A stretch of 37,319 nucleotides of DNA, taken from NCBI GenBank assembly GCA_964537285.1, contig CAZHZT010000051.1, positions 1 through 37,319 of the forward strand, given 5' to 3'. Each line of letters starts with the position of its first letter. Position 1 is the first letter of the stretch. The position numbers were made by a program, and so were the translations under genes. Shown piece by piece: positions 1 through 8,321 of this stretch. This DNA is from CAZHZT01 sp964537285. Its GTDB lineage: Bacteria > Bacteroidota > Bacteroidia > Chitinophagales > Saprospiraceae. The notes under the pieces are model-generated. The model made no database searches and had not been told where the DNA came from. It saw only the letters and a program-made list of their open reading frames with translations.

Positions 1-53
1 AGGGAGGCCGAAAGGGCTATTTTGCTTCGCAAAATAGCCCTTTCGGCCTCCCT
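1..53. terminator. Long perfect hairpin at the window edge
   Basis: Two 25-base arms (starting agggaggccg) pair perfectly around a ttc loop, closed as gc-ttc-gc. It probably ends a gene lying left of the window. No T-tract follows directly, so it could also be one of the palindromic spacers common in this genome. Confidence 0.6.
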
Positions 54-143
54 CTTAAAAGAATTTCGCGCAGTAGGCGCGTTTATTTTTCCAAGCGAGA
101 ATCGCTGATAAAACTATTCAGATTGATTCTATATTTAGAAAAG

Positions 144-176
144 TTGAGGAGGGTTTGTAATAAATTTGTAAATTTG
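144..176 (+). promoter_or_regulatory. Bacteroidota-type promoter for the di-heme cytochrome gene
   Basis: TTG at 144-146 and TAAATTTG at 169-176 are 22 bases apart, which fits the -33/-7 pattern used by the Bacteroidota primary sigma factor. A second overlapping TAAATTTG lies at 161-168. Predicted transcription would start near 182, about 30 bases before the ATG at 211. Confidence 0.45.
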
Positions 177-210
177 CCAAAAGTAAAATACTAGTCAAAA
201 AAGCATTCCC

Positions 211-1701
211 ATGAAAAAGAAGAACATCTTACTGTTCGTCTTTGCCGGTTTTATCCTGTTCGTAGGGTTTCAACTGGCCAGAGACATTAATCTGCACCTT
301 TTACAGTCGCCTGGTTATGAAGTTCCCGATTATGTAGAACCTGATTATGGCTTGGGGGATAGTCACATCGACAATTTACAAGCATACCCGGAGGTAAAAA
401 AAGGAGAACGGACGCCTTTCGATCTATGGAAATATGGAGGAAAAGGGAAGTCTTCCTTTATGGATCCCAATTTGCCGATGAGCTGGGATGAATGGTTGGC
501 TTTCCACAAAAAGCAAAAGCCGGAGCTGATGGAAGCAGTGAGAGCCTATATGGATAGCCGCTATAATTTTTCTGGCGAAGCGATTGAAGGCGAACTCATG
601 TCCGGTGGCCGCAAAAAGATTATGAAAGGCCCGGTAGCACGATTGCCAGAAGCGTTTACTTCCTATGAAGAACTGGCAAAACTATCTCCGGATGAGATTA
701 AAGAACGCGATCTTTTTCCGTATAAGCCTTTGGCGCACCCTTTGCAGTCCACTGCGCATATGCTTTTCCCGGAGAATTGGTTGGCAGCGCACCCTGAACA
801 TCGTCGTATAGATGTGGATCACGATTTTCCGAATGAGTATCTTCCGGAATTTCCGCCACCTATGTTCTTGACGACGCATAAGGAATTGGGTGATGTAACA
901 AAAGGAAGAGAGGTTACGATCGGAAATTATTACGAGATCTTTAATGGATTGCTTACTCCAGAACAGATGGAGGGCCTGAAAGAATTGCTGCGCCCAACGC
1001 CTACTACTTGGTTCAACCAAACGACGCATCGTTTTACCGAGGAGCCAAGCGCCGGGGTTTCTTGTTTCTCATGCCATGTGAATGGCCATACCAACGGAGC
1101 AGTCGAATTGGCACCGGACAGCCGCCCTCATTTGGCTCGTTTGAGAGTAGAAACCCCTTCCATGCGAGGAAACTATAACTTAATGCAATTGGCTTCGAAG
1201 CGTTCTATCCGTAGCATGGACCACTTTGCTGAAATCGAAGAGTATTTCGACGGCGACCCGGGAATGATGCAACACATCGGCCCTCGTTCGCACCAGAAGC
1301 AAGTAGCGAATAGAATGGGTGATTTTAATGCTATGCTGGATTTTCCTCCGGCACCCAAATTGAATGCTTTGAATAAGCTTATCCCTGAAAAAGCTACTGA
1401 ACAGGAATTGCTGGGAGAAGCCATATTTTTTGGAAAAGGCCAATGTTCTACTTGCCATTACGGCCCTGCTTTTGTAGATGATTACATGCATGATCTTAAA
1501 GTGGAGCGTTTTTATAAGGGAAGACCTGAAGGTCCGATCAAGACATTTCCTCTACGTGGTATAAAGGATTCACCACCCTATCTGCACGACGGGCGTTGTC
1601 CGACTTTGCATGATGCGGTGGAGTTTTTCAATTTAGTCCTGGAATTAAAACTTAAAGAAGAAGAGAAAGAGGCTTTAGTAGCCTATATGCTTTGTCTGTA
1701 A
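211..1701 (+). CDS. Di-heme cytochrome c, MauG/cytochrome c peroxidase-like
   Basis: A 496-residue exported di-heme cytochrome. Residues about 5-23 form a hydrophobic N-terminal anchor or signal, so the protein should act on the periplasmic side. Two CxxCH haem-binding motifs are visible, CFSCH at about residue 285 and CSTCH at about residue 412. The tail contains PLRGIKDSPPYLHDGR, typical of the C-terminal domain of the bacterial di-heme peroxidase/MauG superfamily. That superfamily passes electrons between two c-type haems to peroxide or a protein substrate; the substrate here is unknown. The protein is longer than classical CcpA (about 330 residues), with roughly 200 extra N-terminal residues rich in Pro and Tyr, as in the large Bacteroidota forms. 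It is monocistronic, with a promoter at 144-176 and a bidirectional terminator directly after the stop. Confidence 0.8.
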   Translation: MKKKNILLFVFAGFILFVGFQLARDINLHLLQSPGYEVPDYVEPDYGLGDSHIDNLQAYPEVKKGERTPFDLWKYGGKGKSSFMDPNLPMSWDEWLAFHKKQKPELMEAVRAYMDSRYNFSGEAIEGELMSGGRKKIMKGPVARLPEAFTSYEELAKLSPDEIKERDLFPYKPLAHPLQSTAHMLFPENWLAAHPEHRRIDVDHDFPNEYLPEFPPPMFLTTHKELGDVTKGREVTIGNYYEIFNGLLTPEQMEGLKELLRPTPTTWFNQTTHRFTEEPSAGVSCFSCHVNGHTNGAVELAPDSRPHLARLRVETPSMRGNYNLMQLASKRSIRSMDHFAEIEEYFDGDPGMMQHIGPRSHQKQVANRMGDFNAMLDFPPAPKLNALNKLIPEKATEQELLGEAIFFGKGQCSTCHYGPAFVDDYMHDLKVERFYKGRPEGPIKTFPLRGIKDSPPYLHDGRCPTLHDAVEFFNLVLELKLKEEEKEALVAYMLCL

Positions 1702-1706
1702 AAAAC

Positions 1707-1767
1707 TAATTTAACAGGCCAGGATTGCAAGCCCCTTCGAGGCTTGCAATCCTGGCCTGTTAAATTA
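1707..1767. terminator. Bidirectional terminator between convergent genes
   Basis: Perfect 27-base arms at 1707-1733 and 1741-1767 enclose the loop ccttcga. A-rich sequence on the left and a T-run on the right let it serve both strands. The right arm includes the stop codon (1765-1767) of the leftward PepSY-like gene. Confidence 0.85.
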
Positions 1768-2286
1768 ATTTTTCTCCCCTTCGTCCTCTTTTACTTCCTC
1801 AGGGACATCATCCTTTTCAATGATATTTCCTTCAGCATCCAGGTAAACCACTAATTTAGCAGCACCTTTGTGCAAGCGAGCTCGATAAACGAGATCATCC
1901 TTTTTGAAAGAATAGATCTTTTCAGCACTTTTTAGTGTAAAGTCTGGATATTTATTCGCTACTCCATCTTTTACAACCTCTGGGATGCCGTTAATGCCGC
2001 GGTAGTAAGTTGTTGCGGAGATTCCCACTCCTTCAATTGTGTAGCGAGCTCTTACTGAGCTGCTTCTTTCTCTAAAGATAGCGACGTACTGGCTTTTGCT
2101 TTTGTTTTTTCCTGTACCGGTGTGTAATTCCCAGCTTACTGTTTTGTCAGGGAATGCCTCATTGTGTGTGTCTAATACGGATTGTGGAACATTGGCAGGA
2201 TCTACTTTATCTACGCTGTAATTCCATTGAGCAAATGCCGTACCGGCAGAGAAGGCGAATAATGCGATCAAAAAGAGATTTTTCAT
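1765..2286 (-). CDS. Secreted PepSY-like domain protein
   Basis: A 173-residue protein with a clear signal peptide (residues 1-19, ending AGTAFA before Q). The body matches the pattern of the Bacteroidota 'PepSY-like' or beta-lactamase-inhibitor-like family: repeated alpha-beta units with conserved SVLDTHNEAFPDKTVSWEL and later VVKDGVANKYPDFTL segments, each an amphipathic helix followed by beta hairpins. Such proteins are periplasmic or exported; their role is not established. The C-terminus is a short acidic, probably disordered tail (EEVKEDEGEKN). It is transcribed convergently with the di-heme cytochrome and shares its terminator. A small inverted-repeat element at 2303-2436 sits just upstream and may have displaced or replaced the promoter. 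Confidence 0.7.
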   Translation of the reverse strand: MKNLFLIALFAFSAGTAFAQWNYSVDKVDPANVPQSVLDTHNEAFPDKTVSWELHTGTGKNKSKSQYVAIFRERSSSVRARYTIEGVGISATTYYRGINGIPEVVKDGVANKYPDFTLKSAEKIYSFKKDDLVYRARLHKGAAKLVVYLDAEGNIIEKDDVPEEVKEDEGEKN

Positions 2287-2302
2287 TTATCGAAAATTTA
2301 AA

Positions 2303-2436
2303 TGGTTAACTCAAGTTGCGATGAACGAGGGTGAATAAGGAGGAATTTGTGAAAACCGAAGCCGGCAGGCGACGTTTTTAAACAAATTACCGACGATTTA
2401 GCCTCATTTTAATGAATCGCAACTTGAACTGGTTAA
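2303..2436. mobile_element. ~120-bp MITE-like element with 7-bp direct repeats
   Basis: The terminal inverted repeats are tcaagttgcgat (2311-2322) and atcgcaacttga (2416-2427). The direct repeats tggttaa flank the element at 2303-2309 and 2430-2436, as expected for a target duplication. The interior has no ORF of note. It lies between the start of the PepSY-like gene and the divergent epimerase gene, so it may affect either promoter. Confidence 0.6.
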
Positions 2437-2583
2437 TGAGTTAATTAATGTTTACGCTTCTTTGACTGTAAAAACTGAAAAAGATTAATGAACTAATTGT
2501 GAAAAAAGTGTTAAAGTAAAAAAGGGTGGAGGATTAAAGCCTACTATTAAGTCAGCGATTCTTGCTCTGAAAAGCTTCATTTT

Positions 2584-3570
2584 ATGCAAATACTTGTTAC
2601 AGGAGCGACTGGTTTTACCGGTAGCTGGATCTTAAAGACGTTAAAGGAAAAATATCCTGAAGCGGAGGTAGTGGGTACCGGCCGGAATATTGAACGTACG
2701 CGAATGCTAAGAAAAGAAGGCCATACAATTGTTAACGGTGATCTGTCGGATGAATATTTTGTGCAAAACGAATTACAGGGATTTACGGCTGTGGTTCATT
2801 GTGCCGCCAAGTCATCTGACTGGGGGAGCTCAAAAGCGTTTTTCAGAAGTAATGTGTTGGCTACCCGGCATTTACTTCATCATATTTCTACAGTAGAAAA
2901 GTTTGTGCATATTTCTTCGAGTGCTGTTTATGCTGCGGGCAGGCATCGGTTGAATATAAAGGAGAGTGATCCTTTGCCATCTCGTTTTATTAACCAATAT
3001 GCGAAAACGAAGCATATGGCAGATCAGCTCGTGTTGAATTACAGGGATCGACCTGTTCAGCGCATCATTCTGAGGCCCCGGGCAATCATTGGCCCGGGCG
3101 ATACGATTTCATTCCCGCGGATTATTAAGGCTCATGAGCAAGGAAAGCTTAAGATCGTTGGCGATGGCAAAAACTTAACGACCTTCACTTCTGTGCAAAA
3201 TATGGCCCACGCGGTTTATCTGGCTCTAGAGGCCGATTTATCTATTTCCGGGGAGGTGTTTAATATTTGTGATGGAGAGTCTACTCCAATGTGGCCTTTG
3301 CTCGCGCGCGCATTGAAGAAACTGGGGCATACTGAACCGCTTAAAAAGGTGCCTTATCGGTTGGTCTATTTTTTAGCGGCAATGAATGAGTTGGGCGCTG
3401 TCATTTCAGGTAAGCCACCCGTGATGACACGTTACGGGGTGGATACAGTGCATTTTTCTACGACGCTTGATATCGCAAAGGCCAAAGAAATGTTAGGGTA
3501 TGAACCTATCGTTAGCACTGAAGAGACGATCAATGCGGTTCTTCAAGAGTATTTGACGGTTACTAAATAA
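2584..3570 (+). CDS. NAD(P)-dependent epimerase/dehydratase (extended SDR)
   Basis: A 328-residue extended short-chain dehydrogenase/reductase. The Rossmann nucleotide-binding motif GATGFTG lies at residues 7-13. The catalytic pair Y139-x-x-x-K143 appears in INQYAKTKHMADQL, with the SSSAVY serine stretch at 111-116. LRPRAIIGPGD (about 164-174) is the typical region after the active site in 3beta-hydroxysteroid-dehydrogenase-like and sugar-epimerase families. The substrate cannot be told from sequence; sterol-like, sugar-nucleotide or dihydroflavonol-type substrates all occur in this fold. The protein is cytoplasmic, with no signal peptide. It stands alone on the plus strand. The next gene starts 64 bases downstream behind a possible promoter, so they need not be cotranscribed. 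Confidence 0.8.
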   Translation: MQILVTGATGFTGSWILKTLKEKYPEAEVVGTGRNIERTRMLRKEGHTIVNGDLSDEYFVQNELQGFTAVVHCAAKSSDWGSSKAFFRSNVLATRHLLHHISTVEKFVHISSSAVYAAGRHRLNIKESDPLPSRFINQYAKTKHMADQLVLNYRDRPVQRIILRPRAIIGPGDTISFPRIIKAHEQGKLKIVGDGKNLTTFTSVQNMAHAVYLALEADLSISGEVFNICDGESTPMWPLLARALKKLGHTEPLKKVPYRLVYFLAAMNELGAVISGKPPVMTRYGVDTVHFSTTLDIAKAKEMLGYEPIVSTEETINAVLQEYLTVTK

Positions 3571-3634
3571 AAAATATTAATTTTACATCTTTGTATGCAG
3601 TTAGAAAACAGGAACCAAATAGATGTGAAATTTG

Positions 3635-6487
3635 ATGTATAAGACAGAAGAGTACGGCCTTTTTCTTGGTTTTATGACCATGCCATTTGGAAAGGAGGAA
3701 GAGTTTATAAAATACGAAGTGGACAACCTCTTTAAGCAGTACAAAGAGGAAATTGAGAAATTTGCAGATGAGGATGATCCAAATCTTTCGTCTTTTAAGT
3801 CCTACTTTTATTTTCCAAAAGCCTATTGCCTCTTCGGCAAATTTGATCTTGCATTGTTCTCTCTTATTGATAATTTTGATTTGGGAACAAAAGAGTTTCA
3901 CCCTTTTAGTCCACTGATTCAACCTAAATTACAGGAAGCGAAAGAAAAAGAAGAAGTAGAAAGCTATGAGCCTGTAAATTATACATATCATACTATTTCA
4001 GGCTTGGCTCCTGATTTGAAATTCATAAGTAAAGATGAGGATTCTTTACTGGAAAAAGCGCAAAAGACTTTCTTACAAGAAAAAGGAAAAGGTTTGCCGC
4101 TCATAGGGATCACTTCGCTTAAATTTAATAATGGGTTTATGATTGGCAATAGTGGGGCTTTCCCTGAATTGTTGCTAAGAAAAATTCGCGAAGTCATATT
4201 AGAACCAACAGAATTAGAAGGAAAACTTGAGTACCTGATCATTCATACTTTTTCCTGGCACGAAATTACAATTGTATTCTTTTCGGATAGCTATTCAAGA
4301 ATCACGGATCGGATATTTACTTTGCGCGAACTAACCTTTTCAGACCTTTATGATGGGCGCAAGGCAAGGTCTAAAGTTATCGATAAGATGTTGAATAAGA
4401 GTCTTATGGGGCAATTTCTGAAATTTACTAATAATGAGAAAGGTCGCCAAAAGATAAAGACGTCTCATCTGTTTGTTCATTCTCATACTACTTTTGGTTA
4501 TGACATAGACTATCTGACAGAAGAAATGCTTGTTCCGCCTGCTTTGAATGAAGGGCTGAGTATTTATTTGCGATGGAGGGTAAAGCCTGGGCATCTCAAA
4601 TCATTTATAAAAGCAATGGAGGAGGTTCTTCAAAAATGTTCCATACCATCCGATCAGTTGGGCGGGCAGATGACGGCGGGACACATTGATTATGCGCAGA
4701 TGATTCATACGAACGCACTGGATAATTACTTGAAAATTGTAAAAGAAACGATTGATTCTGAAGCAATCAAGCACGTTCGTAAAATTGATTCGGTGCCTGT
4801 GATCGATGGGAAGTTTCCTGAAGATTATGAAGGCTATTTCAAGATTGATGAGCATTATTTTTTTCATGATGAGATTCAACAATTCCGTTTTACCTTAAAT
4901 CAAATTGATTCGATTAAGAAATGCTTGTTGCAGTTACGCGTATCTGAAATTGTTAGTCTTAAAATCATCAACATGTATTCCATCTACAATGATGGCATTC
5001 ATGATCCTATTCTTTATGGTTATTTTATTGAGCTTAAGCCATTTTTAAAAGCAGTAATTCTCATTATTGAAGGGTTTCTTCAGGATAAGACAGCGGTTAT
5101 AGACGTCTCTGAGGTGTTGGATCAAATCGTTAATCGCTTTGAAGCGGCCTACAAGAACAGGTTCAGCCAAAGTTACATAATGAATGAAATCACTGATTTC
5201 AATATCGAATTTAACGGAGGAATACAGCAACTTACTTCCTTGTATGATAGTGCTTATAAGAGCCTGACGCGTTTGTTGGGAGAACGGAATCATCCACTTT
5301 CTTTCGTTTATGTAGCGGGGTTTACGAATATAAAATCAGATATATCTAGCCTTCAATTAAATTATTTCCATTTATATCAGCCTGAGTTCTTTGCAGCAGC
5401 GGCGACACATGAAGCGGCTAATTTTTTCTTTGATAGAGACGGGTATCCTCCACAAACTTGGGACCTAGATGCGCTAGAAGAATTACAAGCTTACCTAGAT
5501 GATTTACTTGAGGAGCCAGATGATGAAACGTTTGAAAAGCCGGACGTGGAACCCTTAAAGTTTATTTTTCAGGATTTGGTAGCCTTTTGTTTGACTTATG
5601 CCGAAGATTTTGCCTTGTTTTTCTATTGGCATTGGGCAAGTTTTATTCAAACGAGTATTGTGTATAATCAAGATGGCTCATTGAATCAGAAGGCTTTTAA
5701 TCATTTCCTTTCGCGAATGATGCTGGTTGCTTTAATGAATGATGAGATGGATTTTTTCAAGGATAAGGCGATGCCGTACAGAAAAAGTTATGATGCTTCA
5801 TTATCGAAGGCTTGGGAGGAAGCGATATTAATTGCTGAATCACTGGCAGAACAGCTCTTAATTCATCATGGAGACTTTTTATGGAGAATTTTCCGCTTGA
5901 CCCAATTTTTTGCGGTTTTTGAACTTGTTGAAAATTTTTCAGAAAATGAGTCAGCCTTGAAAAATATTAGAAAAGAGATCTTAAAAGATTCTAGTAAAGA
6001 GTGCTTAGAAACGGTAGAACGTTATTTTGATTTTTCACCACAGGACAATATATCGGGAGCTAATAATTACAGATTTATACGATTTGCTCGTAAAAACCTA
6101 TTGAAAGCATATGCTAAAGGGATTACCAAGAGTTTTAAGAAGGGGCGGATCCATAATTTGGAAAAGATTGCGAGTAGACCATTACATAAGTATACTCAAC
6201 AATCTTTTTTTTATCACAGCCTTTTTTATGCTTATCTGAGTATAATCAAAGAATTAAGCGGCGATGAACCCATCCTTCTGGTAAGAGATTCCGAAGGAAA
6301 GATCAATGTGTCCAGAGTGAAAGAAAATCCTTTCGTGAGTTTCAGGTTTGACCCTTATGGAGGAACTTTTGCTTCCGACTTAAGTGTACGGCAGCAATAT
6401 TTTAAGTACCGGGTACTTTTCCTTAAAACAATGTGGCTTCTTTCTATAAAAAATAAAGTAAATTTATTCGGGCTGAATAGAGATTGA
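3635..6487 (+). CDS. Large uncharacterised protein (950 residues), orphan
   Basis: I do not recognise this protein. ATG at 3635 is preferred; a TTG one codon earlier also opens the frame. No signal peptide or convincing transmembrane helix is visible, so it is probably cytoplasmic. It is rich in Phe, Tyr, Leu, Glu and Lys and looks like a mixed alpha/beta N-terminal half (to about residue 480) followed by a mainly helical C-terminal half. There is an acidic linker near residues 625-645 (EEPDDETFEKPD). A segment near residue 590, FFAAAATHEAANFFF, resembles a metal-site helix but lacks HExxH. The coding sequence is visibly more AT-rich than ppc or sdh. Possible promoter bases (CATCTTTG) lie at 3586-3593. 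It could be a lineage-specific accessory protein; its function is unknown. Confidence 0.75.
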   Translation: MYKTEEYGLFLGFMTMPFGKEEEFIKYEVDNLFKQYKEEIEKFADEDDPNLSSFKSYFYFPKAYCLFGKFDLALFSLIDNFDLGTKEFHPFSPLIQPKLQEAKEKEEVESYEPVNYTYHTISGLAPDLKFISKDEDSLLEKAQKTFLQEKGKGLPLIGITSLKFNNGFMIGNSGAFPELLLRKIREVILEPTELEGKLEYLIIHTFSWHEITIVFFSDSYSRITDRIFTLRELTFSDLYDGRKARSKVIDKMLNKSLMGQFLKFTNNEKGRQKIKTSHLFVHSHTTFGYDIDYLTEEMLVPPALNEGLSIYLRWRVKPGHLKSFIKAMEEVLQKCSIPSDQLGGQMTAGHIDYAQMIHTNALDNYLKIVKETIDSEAIKHVRKIDSVPVIDGKFPEDYEGYFKIDEHYFFHDEIQQFRFTLNQIDSIKKCLLQLRVSEIVSLKIINMYSIYNDGIHDPILYGYFIELKPFLKAVILIIEGFLQDKTAVIDVSEVLDQIVNRFEAAYKNRFSQSYIMNEITDFNIEFNGGIQQLTSLYDSAYKSLTRLLGERNHPLSFVYVAGFTNIKSDISSLQLNYFHLYQPEFFAAAATHEAANFFFDRDGYPPQTWDLDALEELQAYLDDLLEEPDDETFEKPDVEPLKFIFQDLVAFCLTYAEDFALFFYWHWASFIQTSIVYNQDGSLNQKAFNHFLSRMMLVALMNDEMDFFKDKAMPYRKSYDASLSKAWEEAILIAESLAEQLLIHHGDFLWRIFRLTQFFAVFELVENFSENESALKNIRKEILKDSSKECLETVERYFDFSPQDNISGANNYRFIRFARKNLLKAYAKGITKSFKKGRIHNLEKIASRPLHKYTQQSFFYHSLFYAYLSIIKELSGDEPILLVRDSEGKINVSRVKENPFVSFRFDPYGGTFASDLSVRQQYFKYRVLFLKTMWLLSIKNKVNLFGLNRD

Positions 6488-6504
6488 GATGGGAGTTAAA
6501 AAAG

Positions 6505-6696
6505 TTATCTTTTGGATTTTTTGCTGCTTGACGATACGCTAAACAGTCCTTTCTTCTTCCATGATTTCAGTAATTTTGGAGGATTGTACGCTTTATCCAA
6601 ATGATCTTTCAACATTTCCGCTCCTTCTTTTAAATCTTTTTCGGTTAATTTCATCTTGCTGGTTTTTTCAGTATTAGAATGTCGACTATTTTCCAT
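6505..6696 (-). CDS. Small basic hypothetical protein
   Basis: A possible 63-residue protein, Lys- and Ser-rich, with one plausible amphipathic helix (about residues 15-37, MKLTEKDLKEGAEMLKDHL) and a basic tail SSSSKKSKR. An internal ATG at residue 15 would give a 49-residue product. It is convergent with the 950-residue gene, with 17 bases between stops. No family is recognised. Its amino-acid composition is protein-like rather than random, but its reality is uncertain. Confidence 0.4.
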   Translation of the reverse strand: MENSRHSNTEKTSKMKLTEKDLKEGAEMLKDHLDKAYNPPKLLKSWKKKGLFSVSSSSKKSKR

Positions 6697-6720
6697 CAGG
6701 CTATAATTTTTAGTTCATTT

Positions 6721-6847
6721 AAAAAGTTAGTTCTTTGAGATAAATTGTGTAAAATGGAACTTCAAAATGATAACCCTTTCAGCCACAAGGGCATTCAAGG
6801 CTTATCATTTTGAAGTTCCACACAATTTGTCAAAGAACGAAAAAGTT
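6721..6847. mobile_element. 111-bp hairpin MITE, copy A, with 8-bp target duplication
   Basis: The element spans 6729-6839, from agttctttg to caaagaacg, and folds into one long imperfect hairpin. The inner stem is tggaacttcaaaatgata, and the core is ccctttcagccacaagggca. The flanking 8-mers aaaaagtt at 6721-6728 and 6840-6847 are identical. Sister copies are at 14649, 18951 and 25913. There is no coding capacity, so movement would need a transposase elsewhere. Confidence 0.8.
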
Positions 6848-7067
6848 CACTTATAGAAATAAGGAACTATTAATTATTCGTTAAGATTTCGTTAATGAGC
6901 TAAATTAAAGCCTCTAAGGTATAAAAATTCTCTTTTTGAAGCAATTGCTTTAATATAAAATATAAAAAAAGTGCAGAAAATCAAACAGTTAACTTTTTTC
7001 CTCCCAATCTCTTGAAAGTTAACAACTTGTTTTATCGCTGAATCGTTCAATTTTTTGAGAAAAAGTT
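6848..7067. other. AT-rich spacer, no gene seen
   Basis: This AT-rich stretch lies between MITE copy A and the end of the START-domain pseudogene. The only structure noted is a weak 9-base inverted repeat, gttaacttt (6988-6996) with aaagttaac (7015-7023), which could act as a terminator for the leftward pseudogene. Confidence 0.5.
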
Positions 7068-7667
7068 TTACTCCACCTCCTTTCTCAATTCTTCAATTAT
7101 ATCCATTGGCGAGTTAACAATTGATTGACGCGTCAAATAAGCGGGAATACTACCCCCGGGATCGAAAAGCGACGTCATAACGACTTTTGTCTTTCCAGAG
7201 TCGATAGGAGTTAACATCCACTGGCCTTTTACCAATGGCATGCGAACGTAGCCTTCTTTTGGAGGAAGAACGCCTTTTTTATTGGTAATACGCACTTTCG
7301 CTTTGCCCCCGGGAAGTTTTTCATAGCTATATTTCACCACTTCATCACGGTCACTCACAGGCCAGGGAGCCGGGTGTGTAAGATAAACGATGAGACTTTC
7401 TGGCAGATTGTCTTCCGGTATTTTGCTGCTTTATGTTTTGGGATACCATTCGTAGAAGCGATTCCCCTGTTTTAGTAATGTAAAAATTTCATCTACGGAA
7501 GCATTGATGATGGCTTCGACTTTCGATTCTTTGAGAGAGGAACCTTCTACTGATCGGGTATAAACGTCAATTCCATTCCTGGATTTTTGAAGTTCCCATT
7601 GGGAATGTAATGGGAACCATAGGGTAAAAAGAATGAATAATATTGAAAAGCATTTGTAATATGCCAT
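7068..7667 (-). pseudogene. START/polyketide-cyclase-like exported protein, interrupted by a stop codon
   Basis: One reading frame of 200 codons carries an in-frame TAA at 7431-7433, after ...RFYEWYPKT. The frame is the same on both sides, so this is a nonsense change and not a frameshift. Residues 1-22 are a signal peptide (MAYYKCFSILFILF...). The N-terminal half has WELQKSRNGIDVYTRSVEGS, and the rest has APWPVSDRDEVVKYSYE and a basic C-terminal region, the hallmarks of START-domain lipid-binding-like proteins. A GTG or later start could give a 96-residue C-terminal fragment, but without the first half of the fold. The start codon lies only about 30 bases from the end of the Rpn-derived repeat array at 7699, so the native promoter has probably been lost too. 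Confidence 0.8.
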
Positions 7668-7750
7668 GCGAGGAGTTTTTTATTGTAGAGCAGCCCTTTT
7701 CTTTTATCGGCTCATTCAATTTAGTGCTCATAGTTTCAATTTTTCTTTAG

Positions 7751-8050
7751 TTAACTTAGTCCTTCCTTTTGGAGCACCTCTAATACAAAAGCTTCACTTT
7801 TTTCAACAACCTCCGCTATTTCTCCGACTGGAAAGCCCCTTTTGTATAGATTTTTAATGACTCTGATAGCCTTTTTTTCTTCTCCTTCTTGCTCTCCTTT
7901 TCGCCAACCTTCTTGCTCTCCTTTTCGCCAGCCTTCTTGTTCTCCTTTTAGCCAACCTTCTTGTTCTCCTTTTCGCCAACCACTCCGAACAATCTGCTCA
8001 TAAGTACTCAATACTTTTTCTTTTATCGGCTCATTCAATTTAGTGCTCAT
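7751..8050 (-). CDS. Stand-alone Rpn C-terminal (RpnS-like) protein, duplicated copy
   Basis: A 99-residue ORF that is a second copy of the last 83 residues of the adjacent Rpn protein. It starts at its own ATG (MSTKLNEPIKEK) and ends at QKEGLS. It differs mainly in having four 8-residue GEQEGWRK-type repeats instead of two. The ATG lies 19 bases after the stop of the full-length gene, so translational coupling or reinitiation is possible. In E. coli, Rpn C-terminal domains translated separately (RpnS) are known to block the toxic full-length nuclease. If that holds here, this would be an extra free-standing antitoxin copy. That role is inferred. Alternatively it is a by-product of duplication that is not expressed. 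Confidence 0.6.
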   Translation of the reverse strand: MSTKLNEPIKEKVLSTYEQIVRSGWRKGEQEGWLKGEQEGWRKGEQEGWRKGEQEGEEKKAIRVIKNLYKRGFPVGEIAEVVEKSEAFVLEVLQKEGLS

Positions 8051-8069
8051 AGTTTCAATTTTTCTTTAG

Positions 8070-8321
8070 TTAACTTAGTCCTTCCTTTTGGAGCACCTCT
8101 AATACAAAAGCTTCACTTTTTTCAACAACCTCCGCTATTTCTCCGACTGGAAAGCCCCTTTTGTATAGATTTTTAATGACTCTGATAGCCTTTTTTTCTT
8201 CTCCTTCTTGCTCTCCTTTTCGCCAACCTTCTTGCTCTCCTTTTAGCCAACCACTCCGAACAATCTGCTCATAAGTACTCAATACTTTTTCTTTTATCGG
8301 CTCATTCAATTTAGTGCTCAT
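8070..8321 (-). CDS. Putative internally started RpnS within the Rpn gene
   Basis: An in-frame ATG inside the Rpn gene (8319-8321) would give an 83-residue C-terminal protein, MSTKLNEPIKEK to QKEGLS. The bases ahead of it are AT-rich (aaagaaaaaattgaaatt), as favoured at Bacteroidota start sites. The same ATG begins the stand-alone duplicate at 8050, so the duplication boundary coincides with this module. The product would contain the two WRKGEQEG-type repeats, a charged EEKKAIRVIKNLYKRG helix and a C-terminal helix. Internal initiation is inferred from the E. coli Rpn precedent. Confidence 0.45.
   Translation of the reverse strand: MSTKLNEPIKEKVLSTYEQIVRSGWLKGEQEGWRKGEQEGEEKKAIRVIKNLYKRGFPVGEIAEVVEKSEAFVLEVLQKEGLS

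Noticed and set aside
5400..5440. Zinc-metalloprotease motif in the 950-residue protein
   Set aside because: The segment reads ATHEAANFFF, lacking the second His of HExxH, and no other ligands are evident.
7358..7431. Frameshift in the START-domain gene
   Set aside because: Both halves read in the same frame; the only lesion is one TAA codon.
7885..8252. Short regular repeats that might be taken for a CRISPR array
   Set aside because: They are 24-base units without spacers, in frame, and encode GEQEGWRK-type residues of the Rpn C-terminal domain.
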